DNA from: Bacillota bacterium
GTDB taxonomy: Bacteria; Bacillota; Clostridia; Acetivibrionales; DSM-1351
Direction: 5' to 3'
NCBI GenBank assembly: GCA_023443515.1
Contig: JAEZUC010000147.1
Location: forward strand, 28,670-92,669
Length of the DNA: 64,000 nt
Of the stretch, positions 7,867 to 16,715 are shown piece after piece. Positions within the stretch are counted from its first letter, which is position 1. Every line of letters starts with the position of its first letter. A model generated the notes under the pieces. It did not search any database. It had not been told where the DNA came from and worked only from the letters and a program-made list of their open reading frames with translations. Both the position numbers and the translations under genes were made by a program.

Positions 7867-9711
7867 ATGAGTGTTAAACTGTCGGATGCGTTATTAAAGA
7901 GTGTAGAGAAACCATCTAGATATACCGGTAATGAATGGAACAGTGTCGTAAAGGACCCTAAAAGTATAGATATACGTTTTGCGTTTTGTTTTCCCGACTC
8001 TTATGAAGTAGGTATGTCCCATCTTGGTATGAAAATATTATACCATTTGTTAAACGATAGAAATGACTGCTACTGTGAAAGGGTATTTGCTCCATGGACA
8101 GATATGGAAGAAAAAATGAGGCAGAACAATATTCCTCTGTATGGACTTGAGTCTAAAGATCCAATAAAGGATTTTGATTTTGTTGGCTTTACACTTCAAT
8201 ATGAAATGAGCTTTACAAATATAATAAATATGTTGGATCTGGCAGGTATACCCCTGACATCGGACAATAGAACTGACAGCGACCCCTTTGTATGTGCGGG
8301 AGGCCCTTGTGCGTATAATCCTGAACCACTAGCCGACATAATTGACTTTTTTATGATGGGCGAAGGTGAAGAAATAATCAATGAAGTAATGGATGTATAT
8401 GCAAAGTGGAAAGGAACAGGCCGTTCAAGACAGGAATTCCTTGAAGCTATAGTAAAAATAGAAGGTATATATGTCCCGGCATTTTATGATGTTTCATACA
8501 ATGATGACGGAACTATAAAAAGTTTTGAGCCCAAAAAGCCGGATTATCCCGTAAAAATAAAAAAGAGAATAATTAGTGATATGGACAAGGCTTATTTCCC
8601 TGAAAAAATAATAGTTCCATATACTGATATAGTACATGACAGAATAATGCTTGAGGTATTCAGAGGATGTACAAGAGGATGCAGGTTCTGTCAGGCAGGA
8701 TTTATATACAGACCTGTACGTGAAAAGAGTCATAAACGTTTGCTTGAACTGGCAAATAAGCTTGAGGAAAGCTCGGGCTATGAAGAAATTTCACTTACCT
8801 CACTTAGTACAAGTGATTATACCGAACTTCACGAATTGACAACAGGATTGCTTGATAAAATGGAAGAAAAGAAAGTGAATCTTTCTCTTCCATCATTAAG
8901 AATTGATTCCTTCTCACTGGAATTAATGGAAAAAGCTCAGAAGGTCAGAAAGAGCGGACTTACATTTGCTCCTGAAGCAGGAACCCAGAGACTTAGGGAT
9001 GTAATCAACAAGGGTGTAACAGAAGAAGATTTGTTAAACGCTGTAACTATGGCATTCAACGGAGGTTGGAACGGTGTAAAACTGTATTTTATGCTTGGAC
9101 TTCCTACAGAAACCATGGAAGATGTGGAAGGAATTGCTGACCTGGCTTACAAGGTAGTAAATGCTTATAAAAACGTTCCAAGAGAAAAGAAAGGGAAATT
9201 CCTCAATGTTACCGTAAGTACATCATCCTTTGTTCCAAAGGCCTTTACGCCATTTCAGTGGGAACCTCAGGATAGCAGGGAGAATCTCAATGAAAAGCAG
9301 ATGTTATTAAAGAGTAAGATTCGTTCCAAACAGGTAACTTATAATTATCACGAAAACCGTTTGAGCCTTTTAGAAGCAGTGTTTGCAAGAGGAGACAGAA
9401 AAACCTGCAAGGTGTTGCTGAAGGCATGGGAAATGGGCTGCAAATTTGACAGCTGGGGTGAACACTTCAAATTTGATGTATGGATGAAAGCCTTTGAAGA
9501 ATGTGGAGTAGACCCATATTTTTATGCAACGCGGAAAAGAGATTATGAAGAGTTGCTGCCTTGGGATCATATTGATATAGGTGTTTCAAAGAAATATCTT
9601 ATGAGCGAAGCTAAAAAGGCACTGGAAGAAAAAGTTACGCCCAATTGCCGTGTAAACTGCGGTGGCTGTGGTGCTACAATATTTGATAGCGGTATTTGTG
9701 GAGGTAATTAA
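7867..9711 (+). CDS. B12-binding-type radical SAM protein (TIGR03960 family)
   Basis: A 614-residue radical SAM enzyme. The cluster motif CTRGCRFC has cysteines at about residues 268, 272 and 275 (CX3CX2C). Upstream lies a roughly 200-residue domain with DSYEVGMSHLG, resembling cobalamin-binding-like N domains of this family. The last residues carry a Cys-rich tail with NCGGCG and GICGG. The family is consistently encoded next to the TIGR03936 protein and RNase G, exactly as here, and its substrate is unknown to me. GGAGG lies 5-7 nt before the ATG. The order suggests an RNA-related modification role (inference). Confidence 0.85.
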   Translation: MSVKLSDALLKSVEKPSRYTGNEWNSVVKDPKSIDIRFAFCFPDSYEVGMSHLGMKILYHLLNDRNDCYCERVFAPWTDMEEKMRQNNIPLYGLESKDPIKDFDFVGFTLQYEMSFTNIINMLDLAGIPLTSDNRTDSDPFVCAGGPCAYNPEPLADIIDFFMMGEGEEIINEVMDVYAKWKGTGRSRQEFLEAIVKIEGIYVPAFYDVSYNDDGTIKSFEPKKPDYPVKIKKRIISDMDKAYFPEKIIVPYTDIVHDRIMLEVFRGCTRGCRFCQAGFIYRPVREKSHKRLLELANKLEESSGYEEISLTSLSTSDYTELHELTTGLLDKMEEKKVNLSLPSLRIDSFSLELMEKAQKVRKSGLTFAPEAGTQRLRDVINKGVTEEDLLNAVTMAFNGGWNGVKLYFMLGLPTETMEDVEGIADLAYKVVNAYKNVPREKKGKFLNVTVSTSSFVPKAFTPFQWEPQDSRENLNEKQMLLKSKIRSKQVTYNYHENRLSLLEAVFARGDRKTCKVLLKAWEMGCKFDSWGEHFKFDVWMKAFEECGVDPYFYATRKRDYEELLPWDHIDIGVSKKYLMSEAKKALEEKVTPNCRVNCGGCGATIFDSGICGGN

Positions 9712-9713
9712 AA

Positions 9714-10421
9714 TTGACTATTTTACGTGTAAAATTCAAACGTGGAGATGAAGTCAAATTCATTTCTCACCTTGACCTCATGAAGGTATTTGAAAGAGCC
9801 ATAAGAAGGGCAAGACTCCCCATAGCTTATTCACAGGGCTTCAATCCTCATCCGAGTATGGTTTTCGGTCTGCCCTTGGGTGTAGGAGTCACAAGCGAAG
9901 CAGAGTACGGTGATTTTGAAATTACCGATGATGAAATGCAGGTGCAGGAGTTTGTTGACAGATTAAATGCGCAGCTCCCCAAGGGAATAGAGATATTATC
10001 CGCAAAAAAGAAGGTGTCCAAGCAAAACATAATGGCAACCATAGCTGCATCCGAGTACAATGTAATTGTGGGGACACCTTCAGAATGTAATCAAAAAACG
10101 CTCAAAGGTGCTATTGACAAATACTTATCGCAAAAAGAAATTGTTGTTAAGAAAAGAACAAAAAACGGTATCAAGGATACCGATATCAGAGGTATGATAT
10201 TTGACTTAAATTGCGATATTCAGACTTTTGAGGCCTTCAATATAATAAAATTCACTGTACTTGTAAGTGCCGGAAGCAAAGCAAACTTAAAGCCTGACCT
10301 GTTGATTGAATCACTGTGCAATTACTTGGGATTTGATTACGAGATTGACAAAATTCACAGGACAAAGCTTTTCGTAAGGTCTCAGGACCAGCTTCTGGAC
10401 CCTATGGAAGAAGTAGTTTGA
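9714..10421 (+). CDS. TIGR03936-family protein (DUF2344), radical-SAM linked
   Basis: A 235-residue basic cytoplasmic protein that always accompanies, or is fused to, the preceding radical SAM protein. Recognisable features are the opening RVKFKRGDEVKFISHLDLMK and SQGFNPHPSMVFGLPLGVG. The start is TTG at 9714 with GGAGG at 9700-9704, 9 nt upstream; the start follows the previous stop by two bases, so translation is coupled. No catalytic motif is visible. Some relatives are fused to the C terminus of the radical SAM enzyme, so this is probably its substrate-binding or RNA-binding subunit (inference). Confidence 0.85.
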   Translation: MTILRVKFKRGDEVKFISHLDLMKVFERAIRRARLPIAYSQGFNPHPSMVFGLPLGVGVTSEAEYGDFEITDDEMQVQEFVDRLNAQLPKGIEILSAKKKVSKQNIMATIAASEYNVIVGTPSECNQKTLKGAIDKYLSQKEIVVKKRTKNGIKDTDIRGMIFDLNCDIQTFEAFNIIKFTVLVSAGSKANLKPDLLIESLCNYLGFDYEIDKIHRTKLFVRSQDQLLDPMEEVV

Positions 10422-10430
10422 GGTGATTAG

Positions 10431-11915
10431 ATGGTAAACGAAATTATAGTAGATGTTAGTCCGGGTGAAACAAGGGTCGGTATTCTGGAAGATAAGGAAT
10501 TGGCTGAGATTCATATAGAAAGAACAAATCATCAGGGGCTTGTGGGCAACATATACAGGGGAAAAGTAAGCAGTGTTCTGCCTGGGATGCAGGCGGCCTT
10601 TATCGATATAGGATATGAAAAAAACGCATTTTTGTATGTGGGTGATGCCATTCCCAAAAAAGAATACTCTGATGATGAATCAGAAATTTCTTGTAACTAC
10701 GAAGAGTATAATATTTCAGATATTCTTAAGGTAGGGCAGGAGATAACGGTGCAGGTTATAAAAGAACCTATTGGCACAAAGGGCCCCAGAGTATCGACAC
10801 ACATAACTTTACCCGGTAGAAACCTTGTTTTGCTCCCCAATGCAGATTATATAGGAATATCCCGAAGGATTGAAAATGATGCTGAAAGGCAAAAACTAAA
10901 GAAAATAGCCGAAAAACTAAAGCCACAGAATATGGGCTTAATCGTTAGGACGGTATCTGAGGGAAAAGAAGAATCTGACTTTGTAGAGGATGTTTCTTTC
11001 CTTTTAAAGCTTTGGGCAAAAATAAAGGAAAGTGAAAATAAAGGCACTGTACCAAGGTGTATTCATAAAGATATAAATCTTATATACAGGTCAGTCAGGG
11101 ATTTGTTCACATGGGATGTAGACAAATTTATTATCAACAATGAAAAAGAGTACAATAAGGTACTTGAACTTGTTGAAATGATATCTCCGCTGTTAAAAAG
11201 CAGAGTAGAGTTGTTTCAGAAGGAATACAAGATTTTTGACTACTACCAGATAGAAACAAAAATCGAACGGGCTTTATCAAGAAAGGTATGGCTCAAATGC
11301 GGAGGATATATAATTATAGACAAAACAGAGGCTCTCACCGTAATTGATGTTAATACAGGCAAATTCGTAGGAGAGAGCAATCTGGAAGAAACGGTACTTA
11401 AAACCAATTTAGAAGCAACGAGAGAGATAGCAAAACAGCTTCGACTTAGGGATATAGGCGGTATTGTAATTATAGACTTTATTGACATGAACAACTCCGA
11501 GCATCAGCAGCTGGTATTGGATTCTCTTAAGCAAAGCCTGAAGGGCGACAGAACCAAAACAATAGTACTGGGCATGACAGAGCTTGGCTTGGTTGAGATG
11601 ACCAGAAAGAAGATAAGGCAGGAGCTGTCAACGGTTATGAGCTGTGATTGTCCTGTATGCGACGGAGCAGGAAGGGTTTATACAGGAGAAACCAATGCAA
11701 TGAATATACTCAGGGAAGTCAAGGAACATATGAATTATACTTCAGCAAGAAAAGTAAGGTTGGAAGTACATCCTACCGTAGCCCCTGTTATCGAAGGTAA
11801 TATTGAAGGGCTGATAAAGGATTTTGTGGGAAAGAAGGATAAAAAAATCAAGGTTGCGGCTGTCAATGATATAAGACCCGCAGGCTACAGAATTAAAGAC
11901 ATTGACATGGGTTAA
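10431..11915 (+). CDS. rng: ribonuclease G/E family endoribonuclease
   Basis: A 494-residue RNase G/E-type endonuclease for rRNA maturation and mRNA decay. An S1 RNA-binding segment lies near residues 37-115 (GNIYRGKVSSVLPGMQAAF). The catalytic region includes TVIDVNTGKFVG and IGGIVIIDFIDM with the metal-binding aspartates. A zinc-link-like CDCPVCDGAGR comes near residue 405. It lacks the long C-terminal degradosome scaffold of RNase E, so it is closer to RNase G. It is the third gene of the operon, ATG 10 bp after the previous stop with GAGGTG. The promoter of the following L21 operon begins within its last codons. Confidence 0.93.
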   Translation: MVNEIIVDVSPGETRVGILEDKELAEIHIERTNHQGLVGNIYRGKVSSVLPGMQAAFIDIGYEKNAFLYVGDAIPKKEYSDDESEISCNYEEYNISDILKVGQEITVQVIKEPIGTKGPRVSTHITLPGRNLVLLPNADYIGISRRIENDAERQKLKKIAEKLKPQNMGLIVRTVSEGKEESDFVEDVSFLLKLWAKIKESENKGTVPRCIHKDINLIYRSVRDLFTWDVDKFIINNEKEYNKVLELVEMISPLLKSRVELFQKEYKIFDYYQIETKIERALSRKVWLKCGGYIIIDKTEALTVIDVNTGKFVGESNLEETVLKTNLEATREIAKQLRLRDIGGIVIIDFIDMNNSEHQQLVLDSLKQSLKGDRTKTIVLGMTELGLVEMTRKKIRQELSTVMSCDCPVCDGAGRVYTGETNAMNILREVKEHMNYTSARKVRLEVHPTVAPVIEGNIEGLIKDFVGKKDKKIKVAAVNDIRPAGYRIKDIDMG

Positions 11916-11930
11916 TCCATGTGCTAAAAT
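11902..11930 (+). promoter_or_regulatory. promoter of the L21-L27 operon
   Basis: TTGACA at 11902-11907 lies inside the last codons of rng. A 17-bp spacer leads to TAAAAT at 11925-11930 with TGC in front of it (extended -10). Confidence 0.7.
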
Positions 11931-11936
11931 ATATCG

Positions 11937-12058
11937 GTAGCCGCACGGCCAAGGCTCCTTAAATATAATTCATTTGAATTATTGCCTGTGATGAATACTC
12001 CTGTTGATGTAGTATATACGTCATTAAGCCGGCGAGATTGATATTGGGAGGTGTATAT
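11937..12058 (+). promoter_or_regulatory. 5' leader of rplU, likely L21 leader RNA
   Basis: About 120 nt of untranslated RNA between the promoter and rplU. It contains AGCCGCACGGCCAAGGCT near its start, a perfect ATAATTC/GAATTAT hairpin in the middle, and AAGCCGGCGAG near the end. Firmicutes carry an L21 leader in this position; I assign it from location and general appearance only. Confidence 0.5.
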
Positions 12059-12370
12059 ATGTACGCAATTATATTGACTGGTGGAAAACAGTACAAAGTT
12101 CAGGAAGGCGATGTAGTTTTCATAGAAAAGCTCGCTGCTGAAGAAGGATCTTCAGTAACTTTTGATAAGGTTCTTGCTGTATCAAAGGATGGAAATGTAA
12201 GCTTTGGTGCTCCTGTTCTTGAATCAGCTTCTGTAAGCGGAAAGATTCTTAACCATGGAAAAGGTGAAAAGATTATCGTTTTCAAATACAAAGCAAAGAA
12301 GAACATCAGAAACAAAAAAGGGCACAGACAACCATATACAAAGGTTCAAATCGAAAAGATCAATGCTTAA
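12059..12370 (+). CDS. rplU: 50S ribosomal protein L21
   Basis: A 103-residue large-subunit protein. It begins MYAIILTGGKQYKVQEGD and ends with the conserved KKNIRNKKGHRQPYTKVQIEKI. The start is ATG 12059, with GGGAGG at 12046-12051 seven nt upstream; earlier in-frame codons would put the start before the ribosome-binding site. The order L21, Prp protease, L27 is the Firmicutes standard, and length is normal. Confidence 0.97.
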   Translation: MYAIILTGGKQYKVQEGDVVFIEKLAAEEGSSVTFDKVLAVSKDGNVSFGAPVLESASVSGKILNHGKGEKIIVFKYKAKKNIRNKKGHRQPYTKVQIEKINA

Positions 12371-12387
12371 TTAAGGATAACGGTTAG

Positions 12388-12720
12388 ATGATTAAGGTTA
12401 ATATAGGAAAGGATTCAGCAGGTTCTATTAAGACGTTTGTTGTAAAAGGACATGCAGGGTTTGCCGAAGAAGGCAGTGACATTGTATGTTCAGCTGTTTC
12501 TGCAATCGCTTTTACTGCGATAGGAGCTATTGAAGAGCTGATTGGACTAAAAGGCTTTTTTAAACAGAAGAGCGGGTTTATGTCATGTAAGCTTGACATG
12601 GAATTGTCTCCTGAAAAAAGGCATGATGCCAATGTGATTATGGCTGCTGCGGAAATTGGATTCAAACAGATAGAGTATGCTTATCCTGACTATGTGAAGG
12701 TATTGGATGAGGAGGTGTAA
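12388..12720 (+). CDS. prp: ribosomal-processing cysteine protease Prp
   Basis: A 110-residue cysteine protease that removes the N-terminal extension of L27 before ribosome assembly. The catalytic pair is visible: His in VKGHAGFAEEGSDIVCSAVS (about residue 22) and Cys in DIVCSAVS (about residue 34). The gene lies between rplU and rpmA, and the L27 encoded next carries the extension ending in LQLF-AHKK, the expected cleavage site. The ribosome-binding site is weak (GGTTAG). Its stop lies 4 bp before the L27 start, inside whose ribosome-binding region it ends. Confidence 0.93.
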   Translation: MIKVNIGKDSAGSIKTFVVKGHAGFAEEGSDIVCSAVSAIAFTAIGAIEELIGLKGFFKQKSGFMSCKLDMELSPEKRHDANVIMAAAEIGFKQIEYAYPDYVKVLDEEV

Positions 12721-12724
12721 TCTC

Positions 12725-13006
12725 ATGATAAAGGTTAATTTACAACTTTTTGCTCATAAAAAGGGTGTTGGTAGTTCAAGAAACGGACGTGACAGTGCAG
12801 CTAAGAGACTCGGTGTCAAAAGAGCTGATGGTCAATTCGTTCTCGCAGGAAACATTCTTGTTCGTCAAAGAGGTACAAAGATTCATCCTGGTGTAAACGT
12901 TGGAATAGGTAAAGACGATACTTTGTTTGCATTAAAGGATGGAAAGGTTAAGTTTGCAAGACTTGGCAGAGATAAGAAACAAGTTATGATTGTTACTGCT
13001 GAGTAA
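12725..13006 (+). CDS. rpmA: 50S ribosomal protein L27 with cleavable N-terminal extension
   Basis: A 93-residue L27; its N-terminal arm reaches the peptidyl-transferase centre. The protein begins MIKVNLQLFAHKKGVGSSRN, so a nine-residue extension ending in LQLF precedes the mature AHKKGVGS. Prp must cut here for function. The start at ATG 12725 has GGAGG at 12712-12716; an upstream in-frame ATG at 12707 has no such support. The conserved GTKIHPGVNVGIGKDDTLFA follows. A strong terminator comes 20 bp after the stop. Confidence 0.97.
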   Translation: MIKVNLQLFAHKKGVGSSRNGRDSAAKRLGVKRADGQFVLAGNILVRQRGTKIHPGVNVGIGKDDTLFALKDGKVKFARLGRDKKQVMIVTAE

Positions 13007-13026
13007 TAAAAAAATTATCGCATTAA

Positions 13027-13064
13027 AAAAGGTAGAGAATGTGATACGCATTTTCTACCTTTTT
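13027..13064 (+). terminator. terminator after rpmA
   Basis: GGTAGAGAATG at 13031-13041 pairs with CATTTTCTACC at 13049-13059, one G-T pair, followed by TTTTT. Confidence 0.85.
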
Positions 13065-13174
13065 AGCGTATAATAAAAGTTATTTTTCACATAAATTATT
13101 TGTTTCAGGTTAAAATAAACAGAGTTCTGGATTTGATATAAAAAAGAATATTTGTTTTAATGGAGAGAATATAA

Positions 13175-14452
13175 ATGTTTACAGATAGTGCTAAAATATA
13201 TGTAAAGGCCGGTAATGGAGGAAACGGGATGGTTTCATTCCACCGTGAAAAGTACATAGCGGCCGGAGGCCCGGACGGCGGTGACGGCGGAAAAGGCGGA
13301 GATGTTATTTTTGTAGTTGATGAAGGGGTTAATACCCTGATTGACTTCAGATACAAAAAGAACTTCAAGGCTGAACCAGGACAAGACGGCGGTCCGTCTA
13401 ACTGTTCAGGGAAAAACGGAGAAGATCTTATTATCAAGGTTCCCCTTGGTACCATGGTAAAGGACGAAGTAACGGGTATGGTGCTTGTTGATTTAATAAA
13501 ACCCGGTCAAACATGTGTTATAGCAAAAGGCGGAAAAGGCGGAAAAGGAAATCAACACTTTGCCACTCCCACAAGACAGGTGCCGAACTTTGCAAAAAGC
13601 GGTGATCTGGGTGAGGAATACAGTTTGATTCTTGAGATGAAAATGATAGCAGATGTTGGACTTTTAGGGTATCCTAACGTGGGTAAGTCCACAATACTGT
13701 CAATGGTGTCTGCTGCTAAGCCCAAAATTGCAAACTACCACTTTACAACTTTGGTTCCAAACCTCGGGGTTGTGCAGATTGAACAGGGAAAAAGCTTTGT
13801 AATTGCTGATATTCCGGGTCTTATTGAGGGAGCACATGAAGGCGTGGGACTTGGTCATGAATTTTTAAGACACGTAGAGAGGACAAAACTTCTTATACAT
13901 GTTGTGGATGTATCCGGCATTGAGGGCAGAGATGCAGTGGAGGATTTTGATACCATTAACTCTGAGCTTGTAAAATATAATGAGGTTTTATCTACAAGGC
14001 CACAGATAGTTGTTGCTAATAAAATGGATATACCCGGTGCAGAGGACAACTACAAGGCTTTTAAGGAAGAACTTGAAAAAAGAGGATACAGAGTGTTTGG
14101 AATTTCTGCTGCAACTAATAAGGGACTGAAAGAACTCATGTATGCTGTTGCAGATACACTGAAAACACTTCCTGACACCATTCTTCTGGATGAAACAAAG
14201 AACGATGAGGTTGTTTACAAAGTACAAGAAGAAAAGCCTTTTGAAATACACATTGAAGATGGTGTGTATGTAGTTGAGGGTAAATGGTTGAGAAAGGTTC
14301 TTGGTTCTACCAATATTACAAATTACGAGTCACTGCAATATTTCCAGAGAGCCATCAAGAAAAAAGGTGTAATTGCTGCCCTTGAAGAAATGGGAATACA
14401 AGAAGGTGATACGGTCAGAATTTATGACACAGAATTTGATTATACAAGATAG
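13175..14452 (+). CDS. obgE: GTPase Obg (CgtA)
   Basis: A 425-residue ribosome-associated GTPase that assists 50S assembly and links growth to GTP/ppGpp status. The Gly-rich Obg fold occupies about residues 1-158 with repeated GGxGG runs. The G domain follows with G1 GYPNVGKST, G3 DIPGL and G4 NKMD. The C-terminal OCT domain (about 345-425) ends QEGDTVRIYDTEFDY. The gene follows rpmA as in most Firmicutes but has its own transcript start after the terminator. TGGAGAG precedes the ATG, and length is normal. Confidence 0.96.
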   Translation: MFTDSAKIYVKAGNGGNGMVSFHREKYIAAGGPDGGDGGKGGDVIFVVDEGVNTLIDFRYKKNFKAEPGQDGGPSNCSGKNGEDLIIKVPLGTMVKDEVTGMVLVDLIKPGQTCVIAKGGKGGKGNQHFATPTRQVPNFAKSGDLGEEYSLILEMKMIADVGLLGYPNVGKSTILSMVSAAKPKIANYHFTTLVPNLGVVQIEQGKSFVIADIPGLIEGAHEGVGLGHEFLRHVERTKLLIHVVDVSGIEGRDAVEDFDTINSELVKYNEVLSTRPQIVVANKMDIPGAEDNYKAFKEELEKRGYRVFGISAATNKGLKELMYAVADTLKTLPDTILLDETKNDEVVYKVQEEKPFEIHIEDGVYVVEGKWLRKVLGSTNITNYESLQYFQRAIKKKGVIAALEEMGIQEGDTVRIYDTEFDYTR

Positions 14453-14496
14453 TAATAATATGCATGGATATTTTTTGTGCAAACATGGAGGTTGCA

Positions 14497-14787
14497 ATGC
14501 TTACAGGTAAACAAAGAAGCTATTTGAGATCACTTGCCAATAATCTTCAACCCATTTTTCAGGTGGGAAAAGGCGGGGTAAGCGATAATATGATAAAGCA
14601 ATTTTCAGATGCATTGGAAGCCAGAGAGTTGATAAAGGCCACTGTCCTGAAAAATGCTGATTGTGATACCAAAACCATATGTGAAGAAATTGCAGAGCAG
14701 ACAAATTCCCAAGTAGTTCAGGTTATTGGAAGTAAGTTTGTTTTGTACAAGCCATCTGAAAAGAATTCAGTAATAGAGCTGCCGTAG
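14497..14787 (+). CDS. yhbY: CRM-domain RNA-binding protein YhbY
   Basis: A 96-residue CRM-domain protein that binds pre-50S particles. It starts MLTGKQRSYLRSLANNLQPI, followed by the conserved FQVGKGGVSDNMIKQ loop (GxGG type), and has LKNADCDTKTICEEIA in the middle. ATG 14497 is chosen because the family begins here and GGAGG (14487-14491) lies 5 nt upstream. The reading frame does stay open upstream to 14464. It sits directly after Obg, both being ribosome assembly factors, and probably shares its transcript. Confidence 0.9.
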   Translation: MLTGKQRSYLRSLANNLQPIFQVGKGGVSDNMIKQFSDALEARELIKATVLKNADCDTKTICEEIAEQTNSQVVQVIGSKFVLYKPSEKNSVIELP

Positions 14788-14800
14788 GGCGGCTTTTTGT
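14777..14800 (+). terminator. terminator overlapping the end of yhbY
   Basis: AGCTGCC pairs with GGCGGCT (one G-T) around GTAG, followed by TTTTTG. The left arm lies within the last codons of yhbY. Confidence 0.75.
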
Positions 14801-14890
14801 TTATAGTAAAACATGTAATAAAATTATACTGTTCTGAATAATATAATAAGTATTTCGTTTAAAATCTTAGTAAAATTTTCAGGAGGGTAT

Positions 14891-15160
14891 ATGAAAGAAA
14901 ACTACGCTATACAAAACTTCACATACGAATGTCTCGACAAAACATCAATAAAAAAACTAAGCGACAAGGCACTGCTTGAAAAGGCTAAAGATACATATAA
15001 ATTTTTGAAATTAAATGAGATATATCTCAAAAACGTAAGAGATGATTATGGGAAACAAAAAATAGCCCAGCTGAGAGTGCAGTTTATTCGTCATCAGCTG
15101 GACCTGCTTATAAGAGAGTGTTTTTCCAGGGGTTTGAAGCATGGGTTAAATAATTATTAA
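14891..15160 (+). CDS. hypothetical protein, 89 residues
   Basis: I do not recognise this family. The product is small, basic and predicted mostly helical, without signal peptide, membrane segment or metal motif. The middle reads KLSDKALLEKAKDTYKFLKLNEIYLKN and the end is rich in Arg and Leu. AGGAGGG lies just upstream of the ATG, so it is very likely translated. It is convergent with the DUF4364 gene, with only 6 bp between the two stops. Small helical proteins of this kind in clostridia are sometimes sporulation products, but nothing here shows that. Confidence 0.65.
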   Translation: MKENYAIQNFTYECLDKTSIKKLSDKALLEKAKDTYKFLKLNEIYLKNVRDDYGKQKIAQLRVQFIRHQLDLLIRECFSRGLKHGLNNY

Positions 15161-15166
15161 AAATAA

Positions 15167-15727
15167 TTATTTGTTATTTTCCGATTTACTACTGCCTGTA
15201 TCTGTAAGGGCGGATAATATTTTACTATATAGTTTTTCTGAATTTTGAGCCCAATTGTCGCATATCTTATTAGCGTCATTACGGCTCCCAACAGACATTT
15301 TTAAATCAATATAGGTAAAGTTGCCTTCACAAATCCCTAGACTAACAATATACTCATTTTCTTTTACGGCGACAAAGTCTGACTGTATACTTATTTCATT
15401 TTTTTTACTCTTTTTATATTTGTTTAAAGCCTCATCGATTCTGGCTTTAATACCCCCCGGAATCAATGAAGTAAAGTACTCCAGACTTTGTTTTCCGGCA
15501 GAAGAAATGCTATAGGACAGTTTTTCGTCAGCATCAATTTTTGCAAGGAACTTTCCTTCACAAAGCTCATCAAGATATTGTTGAAGAAATATATAATTCA
15601 TCAGCTTGTTTTCTAAAATTATCTTTGTTATAAGCAAATTGGTTACTGGAGACTCCAGATTATGAATAATATATAAAAGTATCAGCTTGTTTTCGGCAAG
15701 TTCTCTGCTGTTTTCTATAGAACTCAT
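15167..15727 (-). CDS. DUF4364 family protein, predicted winged-helix regulator
   Basis: A 186-residue clostridial protein of the DUF4364 family. The N-terminal half looks like a winged helix (ENKLILLYIIHNLESPVTN then a wing with AKIDADEKLSYSISSAGKQ), resembling PadR/MarR-like folds. The C-terminal half is a mixed alpha/beta domain. It probably binds DNA, but no target is evident. GGAGG stands just before the ATG on the minus strand. The gene is monocistronic, with the QueG-like gene divergent upstream. Confidence 0.75.
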   Translation of the reverse strand: MSSIENSRELAENKLILLYIIHNLESPVTNLLITKIILENKLMNYIFLQQYLDELCEGKFLAKIDADEKLSYSISSAGKQSLEYFTSLIPGGIKARIDEALNKYKKSKKNEISIQSDFVAVKENEYIVSLGICEGNFTYIDLKMSVGSRNDANKICDNWAQNSEKLYSKILSALTDTGSSKSENNK

Positions 15728-15931
15728 AAATACCTCCGTTCTTAACTGTAAAATTAGCCTAAAATAAATTGCATAAAATATATTTAAAATTATACCATAA
15801 AGGCTTATGGTTTACTATATTACCCCAAAAAGACTTTTTATACGGTGAAAAATGAGCTTTATTTCCCGTGCATCTCATTTACTGTTAATGATATAATAAT
15901 TAAAACAAGATTTAGCTTAAAGGAGATACAC

Positions 15932-16621
15932 GTGTCAGATAATTCATATAAAGAATTGGAAGCAATTGTATATGGTATGGGAGGAACCTTCTTTGGAATA
16001 TCTCAGGTGGAGGAGCATTTACCGGGGGTGTTGAAAAGTTACCCCTTTGCAATAACCTTCGGCGTCAGACTGTCAGATGCTATAATGGACGAGATAGGAG
16101 ACAAACCTACCTTTACTTATTTTAACCACTATCGTTCTGTGAATGCCTTAATAGACCAGATAACACTAAGACTTGTACTGGCTATCCAGACACTCGGCAA
16201 AAGGGCATATTCTATTGCTGCATCACAAAGTATACCTACCTCCCCAATACCATACAGCGGTGTATTTCCGCATAAAACAGGTGCTGTTCTGGCAGGACTG
16301 GGCTGGATTGGCAAGAACGGCTTGTTTATTCACAAGGATTACGGACCTAGGGTGAGGCTCGGGACAGTTCTTACTGATATGGTACTCCCTTGTGAGAATA
16401 AAATATTACAAGACAAATGCTCTTCATGCAACAAGTGTGTTAAAGCATGTCCTGCCCTTGCCCTTACAGGGAATAAGTGGGAGGTTGGAAAACCTCGAGA
16501 AGACATAGTAGATGCAAGAGCTTGTTCTGAATATATGAGTACGAATTTAAAGCATATAGGAAGGGGTTCCGTATGTGGTATTTGTGTCAAAGTATGTCCT
16601 TGTGCGGACAGTCGAACCTGA
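15932..16621 (+). CDS. QueG-like iron-sulfur protein (short, DUF1730/ferredoxin type)
   Basis: A 229-residue protein related to epoxyqueuosine reductase QueG. It retains a DUF1730-like region, then AVLAGLGWIGKNGLFIHKDYGPRVRLG as in QueG, and two 4Fe-4S motifs, CSSCNKCVKACP and CGICVKVCP. Full-length QueG is about 350-380 residues and has a C-terminal HEAT domain, which is absent. It may reduce another corrinoid- or tRNA-linked substrate (inference). GTG 15932 is the likely start, with AAAGGAG and a 6-nt gap; the frame is open upstream to 15845 but lacks a ribosome-binding site. A separate QueH gene at 34763 probably supplies epoxyqueuosine reduction. Confidence 0.75.
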   Translation: MSDNSYKELEAIVYGMGGTFFGISQVEEHLPGVLKSYPFAITFGVRLSDAIMDEIGDKPTFTYFNHYRSVNALIDQITLRLVLAIQTLGKRAYSIAASQSIPTSPIPYSGVFPHKTGAVLAGLGWIGKNGLFIHKDYGPRVRLGTVLTDMVLPCENKILQDKCSSCNKCVKACPALALTGNKWEVGKPREDIVDARACSEYMSTNLKHIGRGSVCGICVKVCPCADSRT

Positions 16622-16674
16622 CAGTAATATAAGGCAAATTAAGGTAAAATGTCATTCTAAAGTGTTCTTCCAAG

Positions 16675-16715
16675 TTGACTGTGGAAAATACGTATGCTAT
16701 TCTTTTTAGGATAGC
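16675..16715 (+). promoter_or_regulatory. folate operon promoter with inverted repeat over the -10
   Basis: TTGACT at 16675-16680, a 17-bp spacer, and TATTCT at 16698-16703 with TG before it (extended -10). GCTATTCT (16696-16703) and AGGATAGC (16708-16715) form an inverted repeat covering the -10, a possible operator. A further hairpin AATCCCT/AGGGATT with a T-rich tail lies at 16719-16748 in the leader and could act as an attenuator. Confidence 0.55.

Noticed and set aside
15845..15931. Upstream in-frame GTG start of the QueG-like gene
   Set aside because: No ribosome-binding site; AAAGGAG correctly placed before GTG 15932.
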